Positions 1 through 5,620 of a stretch of 5,620 nucleotides of DNA are shown piece after piece (position 1 is the first letter of the stretch; every line of letters begins with the position of its first letter). Below the pieces are notes generated by a model that saw nothing but the letters and a program-made list of their open reading frames with translations, made no database searches and had not been told where the DNA came from. A program made the position numbers and the translations under genes. Source of the stretch: Mycobacteriaceae bacterium (GTDB lineage: Bacteria > Actinomycetota > Actinomycetes > Mycobacteriales > Mycobacteriaceae); contig JAFAWC010000608.1 of assembly GCA_019242135.1 (NCBI GenBank), positions 1 through 5,620 on the forward strand, given 5' to 3'.

Positions 1-2
1 GG

Positions 3-773
3 TACTGCTTCGACACCTACAACGCCGAGCAGAAGATGACGCTGACCGACGGCACCGAGCTGACGCCGGCGCTGGGCATCGGTGCGTTCATCGATAAGAC
101 GCTGGTGCACGAGGGGCAGTGCACCAAGGTGGACCCTGCCGCCGACGCGGCGGTGGCCGGGCTGCTCGGGTGCGGGGTGATGGCCGGACTTGGAGCCGCC
201 GTGAACACGGGTGCGGTGAGCCGTGACGACACGGTCGCGGTGATCGGGTGCGGCGGAGTCGGCGACGCCGCGATCGCCGGGTCGGCGCTTGTCGGCGCCA
301 AGCGGATCATCGCGGTCGACACCGACGACACCAAGTTGGCCTGGGCCAAGGACTTCGGCGCTACCGACACGATCAATGCACGCACCACCGACGTCGTCGA
401 AGCGATCCAGGAACTCACCGACGGGTTCGGCGCCGATGTGGTGATCGACGCCGTCGGACGTCCGGAGACGTGGAAGCAGGCTTTCTACGCGCGGGATCTG
501 GCGGGTTGCGTGGTGTTGGTCGGCGTGCCGACGCCGGACATGCGCATCGACATGCCGCTGATCGAATTCTTCTCGCGCGGCGGATCGCTGAAGTCCTCGT
601 GGTACGGCGACTGTCTGCCTGAGCGCGACTTCCCCACCCTCATCAACCTTTATCTTCAGGGCAGGCTGCCGCTGGACAAGTTCGTCACCGAACGAATCGG
701 AATCGACGACGTCGAAGCGGCCTTCCACAACATGCACGGCGGGGAGGTACTGCGGTCGGTGGTGGTGCTGTGA
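3..773 (+). CDS. mscR: S-(hydroxymethyl)mycothiol dehydrogenase / S-nitrosomycothiol reductase, 3' part (5' end outside window)
   Basis: Zinc-dependent medium-chain alcohol dehydrogenase. In this family the enzyme oxidises the formaldehyde-mycothiol adduct to S-formylmycothiol with NAD, and can reduce S-nitrosomycothiol; it is cytosolic. The reading frame is open from base 3 and gives 256 residues. The family is about 361 residues long, so roughly 105 N-terminal residues are missing. The second visible residue, in YCFDT, is probably the last structural-zinc cysteine. LLGCGVMAG (codons around 165-191) carries the third catalytic-zinc ligand. VIGCGGVG (glycines encoded at 246-263) is the Rossmann dinucleotide motif, followed by IIAVDTDD, whose acidic residue fits NAD(H) binding. 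The segments [14 protein letters not shown] and LKSSWYGDC are as I remember mycobacterial MscR (Rv2259). Its TGA overlaps the start of the next gene, so the two are probably translated together. The family assignment is firm. The choice of MscR over another glutathione-type class III ADH rests on recalled similarity. Confidence 0.9.
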   Translation, partial: YCFDTYNAEQKMTLTDGTELTPALGIGAFIDKTLVHEGQCTKVDPAADAAVAGLLGCGVMAGLGAAVNTGAVSRDDTVAVIGCGGVGDAAIAGSALVGAKRIIAVDTDDTKLAWAKDFGATDTINARTTDVVEAIQELTDGFGADVVIDAVGRPETWKQAFYARDLAGCVVLVGVPTPDMRIDMPLIEFFSRGGSLKSSWYGDCLPERDFPTLINLYLQGRLPLDKFVTERIGIDDVEAAFHNMHGGEVLRSVVVL

Positions 774-1393
774 GCGCCATCGACCGTGTGGTTACCAGCG
801 GCACATTCGAACTGGACGGCGGGCGTTGGGAAGTCGATAACAACATCTGGCTCGTCGGCGACAGCGACAATGTCATCGTGATCGATGCCGCGCATGCCGC
901 GGATCCGATCATCGACGCGGTCGGCGCGCGCACCGTGGCCGCGGTGGTGTGCACACACGGCCACAACGACCACGTAACGGTCGCACCGCAACTCGCCGAA
1001 GCGCTCGACGCCCCGGTTCTGCTGCATCCGGCTGACGAGATGCTGTGGCAAATGACCCATCCCGACAAGACATTTCGTGCCTTGAGGGACGGGCAGGTGC
1101 TGAAAGTGGGCGGAATTGAACTGCGGGCGATTCACACACCGGGCCACTCCCCCGGCTCCACCTGCCTGCATGCACCCGACCTGTCGGCGGTGTTCAGCGG
1201 CGATACCCTCTTTTCAGGCGGTCCCGGTGCCACGGGCCGGTCATACTCGGACTTCCCGACGATTCTGGCGTCGATCTCGGAGCGGCTGGGCACACTGCCC
1301 CGCGACACCGTGGTCTACACCGGTCACGGGGATAACACCACGATCGGGGGCGAGCTGGTGAACTACGACGATTGGGTGGCCCGCGGCCATTAG
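770..1393 (+). CDS. Metallo-beta-lactamase-fold (glyoxalase II-like) hydrolase coupled to mscR
   Basis: Soluble 207-residue MBL-fold protein with no signal peptide. The zinc ligands are all visible: HGHNDH at residues 63-68, H126 in TPGHSPGS, D145 in SGDTLF, and H186 in YTGHGD. This set is typical of glyoxalase II-like thioester hydrolases. The length is normal for a single-domain family member. The start is GTG at 770, overlapping the TGA of the dehydrogenase by four bases (GTGA), which implies translational coupling; no convincing ribosome binding site lies close by. The gene order matches my recollection of Rv2259-Rv2260 in M. tuberculosis. From the family and the neighbour I infer hydrolysis of an acyl-mycothiol, most simply S-formylmycothiol to formate and mycothiol. 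That substrate is a hypothesis; the sequence itself supports only a di-zinc hydrolase. It could alternatively act on another thiol adduct. Confidence 0.88.
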   Translation: MSAIDRVVTSGTFELDGGRWEVDNNIWLVGDSDNVIVIDAAHAADPIIDAVGARTVAAVVCTHGHNDHVTVAPQLAEALDAPVLLHPADEMLWQMTHPDKTFRALRDGQVLKVGGIELRAIHTPGHSPGSTCLHAPDLSAVFSGDTLFSGGPGATGRSYSDFPTILASISERLGTLPRDTVVYTGHGDNTTIGGELVNYDDWVARGH

Positions 1394-1396
1394 GAC

Positions 1397-1448
1397 GCTG
1401 GGTTGCCTCCGGCCACGAAGAGGCTGGGTGGTCCCCGGCCGCGAAGGA
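1397..1448 (+). repeat. Imperfect 26-base tandem direct repeat upstream of the methyltransferase
   Basis: Two abutting units, 1397-1422 and 1423-1448, match at 20 of 26 positions by hand alignment. Both begin GCTGGGT and share a CCGGCC core followed by CGAAG. They fill most of the 69-base gap between the hydrolase stop codon and the methyltransferase start, and end just before the candidate -10 element. The repeat could be a paired regulator-binding site or a chance duplication. Each unit is not itself palindromic, so a classical dimeric operator is not obvious. Confidence 0.5.
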
Positions 1449-1449
1449 C

Positions 1450-1455
1450 TACTCT
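1450..1455 (+). promoter_or_regulatory. Candidate -10 element of a leaderless promoter for the methyltransferase gene
   Basis: TACTCT fits the mycobacterial TANNNT -10 hexamer and is followed by 7 bases and then the ATG at 1463. This spacing would place transcription initiation at or next to the A of the start codon, as in leaderless mycobacterial mRNAs. The alternative, a GAAGGA at 1443-1448, lies 14 bases from the ATG, which is long for a ribosome binding site. No good -35 box is seen: GGTGGT sits at the expected place, 1427-1432. Confidence 0.5.
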
Positions 1456-1462
1456 GCGCGTC

Positions 1463-2543
1463 ATGGCTTCGGAAGCCGCCCCGCCGCGCCCCGCGCCCAT
1501 GGAAGCCGGCGGGACGTTCAGGGGCACGTCGCGAGTGCAGCCCGCATCGCTGCCGGCGGTGGAACTGCTCGAGCGCGCCGCGAAAGACGTTGAGCTGCCG
1601 TATTTGCCCAACACCATCGTGATCGTGGACTACGGGGCATCCGCTGGACACAACTCCCTGCTCCCCATCGGTGCGGTGATCTCGATCATGCGTGGCCGCA
1701 CCGACGCCGGCCGACCGATTGTCGTGTTCCACTCCGACGTCGCCGAGAACGACTACGACGGGCTCTTCGATTGCCTGGCGTCGGATCCGCAGAGTTACCT
1801 GGGTCATGACACCGCGACGTTCGCTTCTGCCATCGGGACGATCGGTGTACGAGCAGGTGGTACCGACGAGCATCGTCACCTTGGGGTGGAGTTCGTGGGC
1901 AGTGCACTGGCTCAGCCGCGTGCCCGCCGCGATACCCGACCACGTGCACATCGACTGCAGCCGTGACGAGGAGGCGAAGGCGGCCTTCGCGCGCCAGGCC
2001 GCGGACGACTGGATCGCGTTTCTCACGGCCAGAAGCCGTGAGCTGGTGCCCGGCGGCCGTCTTGTGGTGCTCACAATGGCGCTCGACGAAGGCGACTGCA
2101 GCTACCGGCCGCTGCTGGAGGCACTCAACGCCGAACTCGCCGACATGACGGCCGAAGGTGTAGTCGACCGCGACGAGGTTTTCCAGATGGCGATCCCGTC
2201 GGTGGGTCGCAGCGAAAGCCAACTCACCGCACCGTTCGCACCGAAGAACAGTTTCGCGGGCCTGACAATTGGGCACCTGGAGGTGTTCGATGCCGAGGAT
2301 CAGTACTGGACCAAGTTTCAAAAGGACGACGACGCAGGGAATTTCGCGGCAAAGTGGACCGGGTTCGTGCGGACGTCGGTGTTCCCGACCCTGTTGACCA
2401 TGTTGAAGCGCGACCCGCATAGCGCCGCCCGGTTAGCCGAGCGCCTGGAAATCGGGCTGCGGGAACGGTTGACGGCCGAACCGGAAAGGGTGCGAATGCC
2501 GTTGGCCAAGTTGACGCTGGTCAAGGCCAGCTGGCCGCGCTGA
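1463..2543 (+). pseudogene. SABATH-family SAM-dependent carboxyl methyltransferase, interrupted by a +1 frameshift
   Basis: Two overlapping frames together encode one SABATH (Methyltransf_7) protein, the family that methyl-esterifies carboxylates such as salicylate, juvenile hormone acid or fatty acids. The first frame (ATG 1463 to GGG 1837, 125 residues) has an N-terminal substrate/SAM segment GGTFRGTSRVQ, motif I DYGASAGHN at residues 56-64, and SDVAENDYDGLF at 91-102. The second frame (from CGA 1839, 234 residues, TGA at 2541) continues with SVYEQVVP, matching the plant GSFYGRLFP segment, then SSWAVHWLSRVP, matching SSYSLMWLSQVP. The joined product is about 359 residues, normal for the family. 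Read literally, the first frame runs on to a TGA at 1964-1966 and would lose the C-terminal two thirds. Codon bias is intact on both sides of the break, so the lesion is recent or a sequencing error. A mycobacterial fatty acid methyltransferase of this family (M. marinum) is known, making a fatty acid the best substrate guess. ATG 1499 is an alternative start. Confidence 0.82.
1835..1841 (+). other. Frameshift site within the methyltransferase gene
   Basis: The sequence here is GGGACGA. Up to 1837 the first frame gives ATFASAIG. Skipping one base (the A at 1838, or one G of the 1835-1837 run) gives IGRSVYEQVVP, which restores the conserved SABATH Ser-x-Tyr segment. Without the skip the frame reads TIGVRAGGTDEHRH, which has no family resemblance. 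Hence one extra base relative to a functional gene. No recognised programmed-frameshift signal, such as a slippery heptamer with a downstream pseudoknot, is apparent. A short run of G is a common place for base-call or replication slippage errors. Confidence 0.75.
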
Positions 2544-2545
2544 GC

Positions 2546-4462
2546 CTATTGGCCGTGCAGCGGATTGAGCAGGCCGGGAAGCTGCGGAATGGTCAACGTG
2601 GGAGATGGGGAATGCGTGGGAGGCACCGGCGGCTGCGTGGTGGGAGTAGGCGTCACCGTGGGGGTAGGCGTCACCGTGGGGGTAGGCGTCACGGTCGGAG
2701 TAGGCGTCGCGGTGACCGTTGTCGGGGTCGGAGTCGCGGTCACCGTTGTGGTGGATGGGGGCGCCTCAGTTGTCGAGGTGACCGTCGTGGTGTCCGGGAC
2801 GGGCGGCGCAGGGGCCGGCTGTTGTGGTGCGGGAGCCGGTTGGGGTGACGCGGCCGGTTGTGGTGGCGCGAGCGCCGGCTGCTGTGCGGGCGCCCGGTAC
2901 TGGGTCGCCGGCGGGGGGTCGACGAACACCGTGCGCGGCGTGGGGTCCTGCGCCCCGGCCGGTGCCGGGCTAGCCTGCGCCGGGTTGGCTTGCGCCGGGG
3001 CGGCCACGGCCGGCGCCTGCGCCGTGGTCGCCGGTGTGAGCGGTGTGGTGTTGGCCGTTGGATTGGCAGTACTGGCGAACGCCGCCACCGCGCTCGTTGC
3101 GAACAGCAAAGCCGCCGACGCGGCGACGCCGACGAGCGTGGACGTGCGCCGGTACCACGGTATCGACTCGGCGCCGAGCGCGGCATCGGCGGCGGCGAAC
3201 CCCAGCTGCGGGCGCGCGCTGGACACGCCGGTCTGCGCGGCGAAGAGCTCGGGTTCGTAGAACGGCTCTTCGGGCGGCGCGAGCGGCGGCAGATCGTGGG
3301 CCTCTGACCACGCCAGGGGGCGGAACGCGCTGGAAGCCGAGTCGGCGTCGGCGAAGGCCTGCGCCGCGACCGTGGCCGCCGCGGCCGCCGCGGGCGCTAT
3401 CGCCGTCGAGACGTCGTGGGTGGGGTCCCAACCTGCGCGCAGCGCGGCCCCGGTGGCCGCCGCCAGGTCCGGACGCGGACCGGTGATGACCGGCACCCGG
3501 AACCGCTCGGACAGGGCGGTGGTGAGGATCGGGATCCGCGCGCCACCGCCGGTCGAGGCGATCGCGGCCAGATCGGCGGGGTGGACGCCGTTGCGGTCCA
3601 GCGTGTCCTGCAGGACGCCGACGAACTCGGCGAGCGGTTTGCGCAGCTGTTCGTCGAGTTCGCCGCGGGTCAGCCGGATGTTGCCGCGGAAGCCAGGCAA
3701 CTCCGCGCTCAGCGCGGTCGCGGTGGTGCTGGACAGCCTCTCCTTCGCGGCCCCGCACTGATAGCGCAGCCGGTGCAGCGGTCCCAGCGCCGAGGTCCCG
3801 GTGACATCGGCGGATACGGCTGGGGCGAAGTCGGCGATCACGTGGGTGAGCAGGGCCTGGTCGATCAGGTCACCGGAGAAGTCGCTGCAGCGGAGCGTCG
3901 GACCCAGCGGCGTATACCCACGGGAGGCGTCGACCAGCGTGATGCTGGTTCCGGTGCCGCCGAAATCGCACAGCGCGAGCACGCCGCGGCCGGGGAGGCC
4001 GGGGACGGACTGCAGCGCCGCGACCGCCGCGGCCGCGTCGGAGACCAGCGCAATCGGCTGCCGTGCGCTCGTCCATTCGGGAACACGGGTGAGCGCACCG
4101 CGCAGTGCATCGACCGCTGCGCGCGGCCAGTGCGCCGGGTACGTCACGACGGGCATCGCGGCGGGCGGGCGGCCGCTCGTCACGGCGTACAGCAGCTCCC
4201 GTAGCGCATCGGCAACGAGCCGCTCGCCGCGGTGCACCACACCATCGGCGGCGATCATGCCCACCGGGTCGCCGACGCGCTCGACGAATCCCGTCACCAC
4301 CACACCCGGCTGGGTCAGGTTTGGGTTCTCGCCCGGCATACCCAGTTCGGGCGGCCGACCGCGGTACAGCGTCAGCACGGATCGACGCGTGGCCGCGGCG
4401 TGCCCCAGCTGCACGCCGGCGAACCGCGTCGCGCCGATCGACAGGCCTACCGCCTCAGCCAT
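2546..4462 (-). CDS. Membrane-anchored Hsp70/actin-like ATPase-domain protein with Pro/Thr-rich outer tail (Rv2264c/Rv0312-like)
   Basis: 638 residues in three parts. Residues 1-345 resemble the Hsp70 nucleotide-binding domain: VVTYPAHWP (105-113) like the Hsp70 VPAYF strand, CDFGGTGTS (165-173) for phosphate 2, AAKERLS (238-244) for the connect motif, STGGGARIP (303-311) for the adenosine site, and PDLAAATGAALRAG (331-344). The first phosphate loop is degenerate: GLSIGAT replaces GIDLGTT, so the usual aspartate is serine. An Ala-rich linker follows (357-371). After basic WYRRT, residues 441-464 form one transmembrane helix. The rest (465-638) is Ala/Pro/Thr-rich and predicted outside the membrane. 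There is no Hsp70 peptide-binding domain. The ATG at 4462 begins the domain cleanly, with GAGG 10 bases upstream. I recall proline-rich Rv2264c and Rv0312 as relatives; their role is unknown. A link to the cell envelope is inferred only from topology. The stop lies 2 bases from the convergent methyltransferase stop. Confidence 0.87.
   Translation of the reverse strand: MAEAVGLSIGATRFAGVQLGHAAATRRSVLTLYRGRPPELGMPGENPNLTQPGVVVTGFVERVGDPVGMIAADGVVHRGERLVADALRELLYAVTSGRPPAAMPVVTYPAHWPRAAVDALRGALTRVPEWTSARQPIALVSDAAAAVAALQSVPGLPGRGVLALCDFGGTGTSITLVDASRGYTPLGPTLRCSDFSGDLIDQALLTHVIADFAPAVSADVTGTSALGPLHRLRYQCGAAKERLSSTTATALSAELPGFRGNIRLTRGELDEQLRKPLAEFVGVLQDTLDRNGVHPADLAAIASTGGGARIPILTTALSERFRVPVITGPRPDLAAATGAALRAGWDPTHDVSTAIAPAAAAAATVAAQAFADADSASSAFRPLAWSEAHDLPPLAPPEEPFYEPELFAAQTGVSSARPQLGFAAADAALGAESIPWYRRTSTLVGVAASAALLFATSAVAAFASTANPTANTTPLTPATTAQAPAVAAPAQANPAQASPAPAGAQDPTPRTVFVDPPPATQYRAPAQQPALAPPQPAASPQPAPAPQQPAPAPPVPDTTTVTSTTEAPPSTTTVTATPTPTTVTATPTPTVTPTPTVTPTPTVTPTPTTQPPVPPTHSPSPTLTIPQLPGLLNPLHGQ
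2646..2717 (-). repeat. 18-base in-frame tandem repeat in the Pro/Thr tail
   Basis: Units at 2646-2663, 2664-2681 and 2682-2699, with a diverged fourth at 2700-2717. The plus-strand unit begins GTAGGCGTCACCGTGGG. The first two are identical and the third differs at a few bases. Because the unit is a multiple of three, it encodes repeated Thr-Pro-Thr-Val hexapeptides on the minus strand, within residues 582-606. A related Thr-Ala-Thr-Pro block extends to about 2755. Copy number can change by slippage without breaking the frame. Confidence 0.85.
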
Positions 4463-4529
4463 CTCTCCCCAGCCTCGCTCTTTGACCGCGTCTTCGTTAT
4501 GACATCGCGCGCGGCGGCCGATCAGTTAC
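4463..4529 (-). other. Short intergenic gap between the oxidoreductase and the Hsp70-like gene
   Basis: Read on the minus strand, these 67 bases contain no TANNNT hexamer and no clear hairpin with a U-tract. A GAGG (complement of 4473-4476) lies 10 bases before the downstream ATG, and a GGGGAG (complement of 4465-4470) lies closer. The lack of an obvious promoter or terminator makes co-transcription of the two genes plausible, though a promoter inside the upstream gene cannot be excluded. Confidence 0.4.
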
Positions 4530-5603
4530 TCAGCGAATCGTCCCTACGCCCGGGATCAATGGCAAATCGAGGGCGGTCACCCATCCAGGCGGCAGGTCGT
4601 TGACCGCGGGCACGGCATTGAGCGCACGCATCCCGGTGGCCAGGCAGCCCGCCGCGGCGGCATCGCGTCCCGACCCGTCGGTGAACCGAAAAGCAGTCTC
4701 TTGGAATATGCTTGGACTTCCCTCGATATTTACTTGGTACACGTCATTCTGGGTGCCCGACGGCCAATCGGGGGCGGCGTCATGGCCGATGCGATTGACG
4801 TGCTCGAGCTGTATGCGGGTCTCGCCGCGATACACACCGTTTATCGTGAAGCGCACCGCAGCAACGTTGCCGGGAGTGATCACACCCTTGGCGGTCTTGC
4901 GCTTCGTGGGTGTCACCCACGTTTCCCAGGTGGTCGTGATCTCGTCCAGCATGATCTTCGCCGCGTGCGCAATCATCGGCACGGTCGCGCCCCAGGCGAA
5001 GACGAGGATGTCGCTGTTGGAGAGCACCGGCGCGAAGTCCGGCGGCCTGCCGATACCCATCTCGTTCTCGTAGTCACCCTCGTAGTTGGTGTAGTCGAGC
5101 AGTTCGGCCGCGCGCACCTTGTGCACCTCGGCGCACAGGCCCATCAGCGTCATCGGGAACAGATCGTTGGCGAACCCGGGGTCGATGCCTGTCGTGAAGC
5201 ACGACGACTCGCCCAGTTCGCACGCCTCGGTGATGGGCACGATCCAGCTCGGCGGATTCAGGTGCATGGTCGGCCACACCCAGGGCGTCATCGCGGTCGA
5301 GCAGACATCCACCCCGGCACGCAGGAAACGCGTCAAGAGCCGGATGTTGTCGTCGGCGTGGGCGGCCGTCGGCCCGTAGTGCACCAGTGCGTCCGGCTGC
5401 AGATCGATCAGCGCGTCGACGTCGCCGGTGGCGACGACGCCGAGCGGGTGGTCAACCCCACAGATCTCCCCCGCGTCGCGGCCGACCTTTTCCGGCTTGC
5501 TGACGCCGACGCCGACAAGCTCGAAATCGGGGTGTTTGACGATCTCGGGAATCACCATTTTCCCTACGAAACCGGTACCCCACACGACGATCCGCTTGGT
5601 CAT
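4530..5603 (-). CDS. NAD(P)-binding oxidoreductase, dihydrodipicolinate reductase-like / diaminopentanoate dehydrogenase-like
   Basis: 357-residue cytosolic protein. The N-terminus is a Rossmann fold: strand RIVVW, then GTGFVG at residues 9-14, then ELVGVGVSKPEKVG, typical of dihydrodipicolinate reductase-like proteins. PDALVHYGPTAA (70-81) is the region after the third Rossmann strand. TTGIDPGFANDLFP (137-150) and the following LLDYTNYEGDYENE are hallmarks I associate with the actinobacterial group that includes 2,4-diaminopentanoate dehydrogenase-like proteins and M. tuberculosis Rv1059 (about 354 residues). The length fits. It is unlikely to be lysine-pathway DapB, which is nearer 245-270 residues and has different C-terminal motifs. 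The substrate is unknown. The ATG at 5603 is chosen because the Rossmann strand begins right after it and a TANNNT element sits at leaderless spacing. The Hsp70-like gene follows after 67 bases on the same strand. A short run of uncommon, AT-richer codons lies at residues 290-305. Confidence 0.85.
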   Translation of the reverse strand: MTKRIVVWGTGFVGKMVIPEIVKHPDFELVGVGVSKPEKVGRDAGEICGVDHPLGVVATGDVDALIDLQPDALVHYGPTAAHADDNIRLLTRFLRAGVDVCSTAMTPWVWPTMHLNPPSWIVPITEACELGESSCFTTGIDPGFANDLFPMTLMGLCAEVHKVRAAELLDYTNYEGDYENEMGIGRPPDFAPVLSNSDILVFAWGATVPMIAHAAKIMLDEITTTWETWVTPTKRKTAKGVITPGNVAAVRFTINGVYRGETRIQLEHVNRIGHDAAPDWPSGTQNDVYQVNIEGSPSIFQETAFRFTDGSGRDAAAAGCLATGMRALNAVPAVNDLPPGWVTALDLPLIPGVGTIR

Positions 5604-5609
5604 CGCTTC

Positions 5610-5615
5610 ACAGTA
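5610..5615 (-). promoter_or_regulatory. Candidate -10 element of a leaderless promoter for the oxidoreductase gene
   Basis: On the minus strand TACTGT is followed by exactly 6 bases and then ATG at 5603. This puts the expected transcription start on the A of the start codon, the canonical leaderless arrangement in mycobacteria. No ribosome binding site can be placed in the intervening 6 bases, which agrees with a leaderless start. Any -35 region lies beyond the window. Confidence 0.55.
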
Positions 5616-5620
5616 GGATG

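Noticed and set aside
888..902. Inverted repeat CCGCG-CATGC-CGCGG as an operator or hairpin
   Set aside because: It sits inside the hydrolase coding sequence in an Ala/His/Asp-rich stretch, with short GC-only arms expected by chance.
1835..1841. Programmed +1 ribosomal frameshift in the methyltransferase
   Set aside because: No known shift-prone codon arrangement, stop codon at the shift or stimulatory structure is visible; a mutation or base-call error is simpler.
1241..2420. Minus-strand open frames opposite the hydrolase and methyltransferase (1241-2074 and 1686-2420)
   Set aside because: Arg/His-rich translations without motifs, antisense to well-supported family members on the plus strand.
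2525..2536. Perfect 12-base palindrome GGCCAGCTGGCC near the end of the methyltransferase, as a terminator
   Set aside because: It has no loop, no following T-run and lies inside coding sequence; in GC-rich DNA such palindromes arise by chance.
2646..2717. Possible CRISPR-like array because of regularly spaced repeats
   Set aside because: The units abut with no spacers, are 18 bases long and are in frame with the encoded Thr-Pro peptide, so this is a coding tandem repeat.
2565..3260. Plus-strand open frame rich in Gly/Val/Ala that looks superficially like a PE_PGRS-type protein
   Set aside because: It is the antisense shadow of the Pro/Thr/Ala-rich tail of the minus-strand Hsp70-like gene; its composition follows from reading those GC-rich codons backwards, and it lacks a PE domain.
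3416..4502. Two long plus-strand open frames (3416-4204 and 3801-4502)
   Set aside because: They lie opposite the conserved ATPase-domain motifs of the minus-strand gene, have no recognisable motifs, and are expected from high GC content.

Overview
The window looks like chromosomal DNA of a mycobacterium or close relative (Mycolicibacterium/Mycobacterium type). It is GC-rich with strongly GC-biased third codon positions. It carries a mycothiol-dependent dehydrogenase, found only in mycothiol-making actinobacteria, and two candidate leaderless promoters of the mycobacterial TANNNT type. This assignment rests on recalled protein families, not on a search.

Layout. Positions 3-1393 (+) hold the 3' part of a MscR-type S-(hydroxymethyl)mycothiol dehydrogenase / S-nitrosomycothiol reductase. 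Its stop codon overlaps the GTG start of a metallo-beta-lactamase-fold hydrolase. The pair matches my memory of M. tuberculosis Rv2259-Rv2260 and is probably a formaldehyde/nitrosothiol detoxification unit. A 69-base gap follows, with an imperfect 26-base tandem repeat and a candidate leaderless promoter. Positions 1463-2543 (+) hold a SABATH-type (salicylate / juvenile hormone / fatty acid) carboxyl methyltransferase, split by one extra base near 1835-1838. The two frames together give a full-length protein of about 359 residues. On the minus strand, ending 2 bases from that gene's stop, 4462-2546 encodes a 638-residue membrane-anchored protein. It has an Hsp70/actin-like ATPase domain, one transmembrane helix and a long Pro/Thr/Ala-rich outer tail with an 18-base tandem repeat, like recalled M. 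tuberculosis Rv2264c and Rv0312. Upstream on the same strand, 5603-4530 encodes a 357-residue Rossmann oxidoreductase of the dihydrodipicolinate reductase-like / diaminopentanoate dehydrogenase-like group, with a candidate leaderless promoter at the window edge.

How they fit together. The first two genes are clearly coupled. The methyltransferase appears to have its own promoter. The oxidoreductase and the Hsp70-like gene are co-directional with a 67-base gap that holds no TANNNT hexamer, so they may be co-transcribed, but no shared function is evident. There is no sign of a mobile element, RNA gene, CRISPR array or phage. The most notable points are the single-base disruption of the methyltransferase, the unusual membrane-tethered Hsp70-like architecture, and the possible role of the hydrolase as the missing S-formylmycothiol-processing step.
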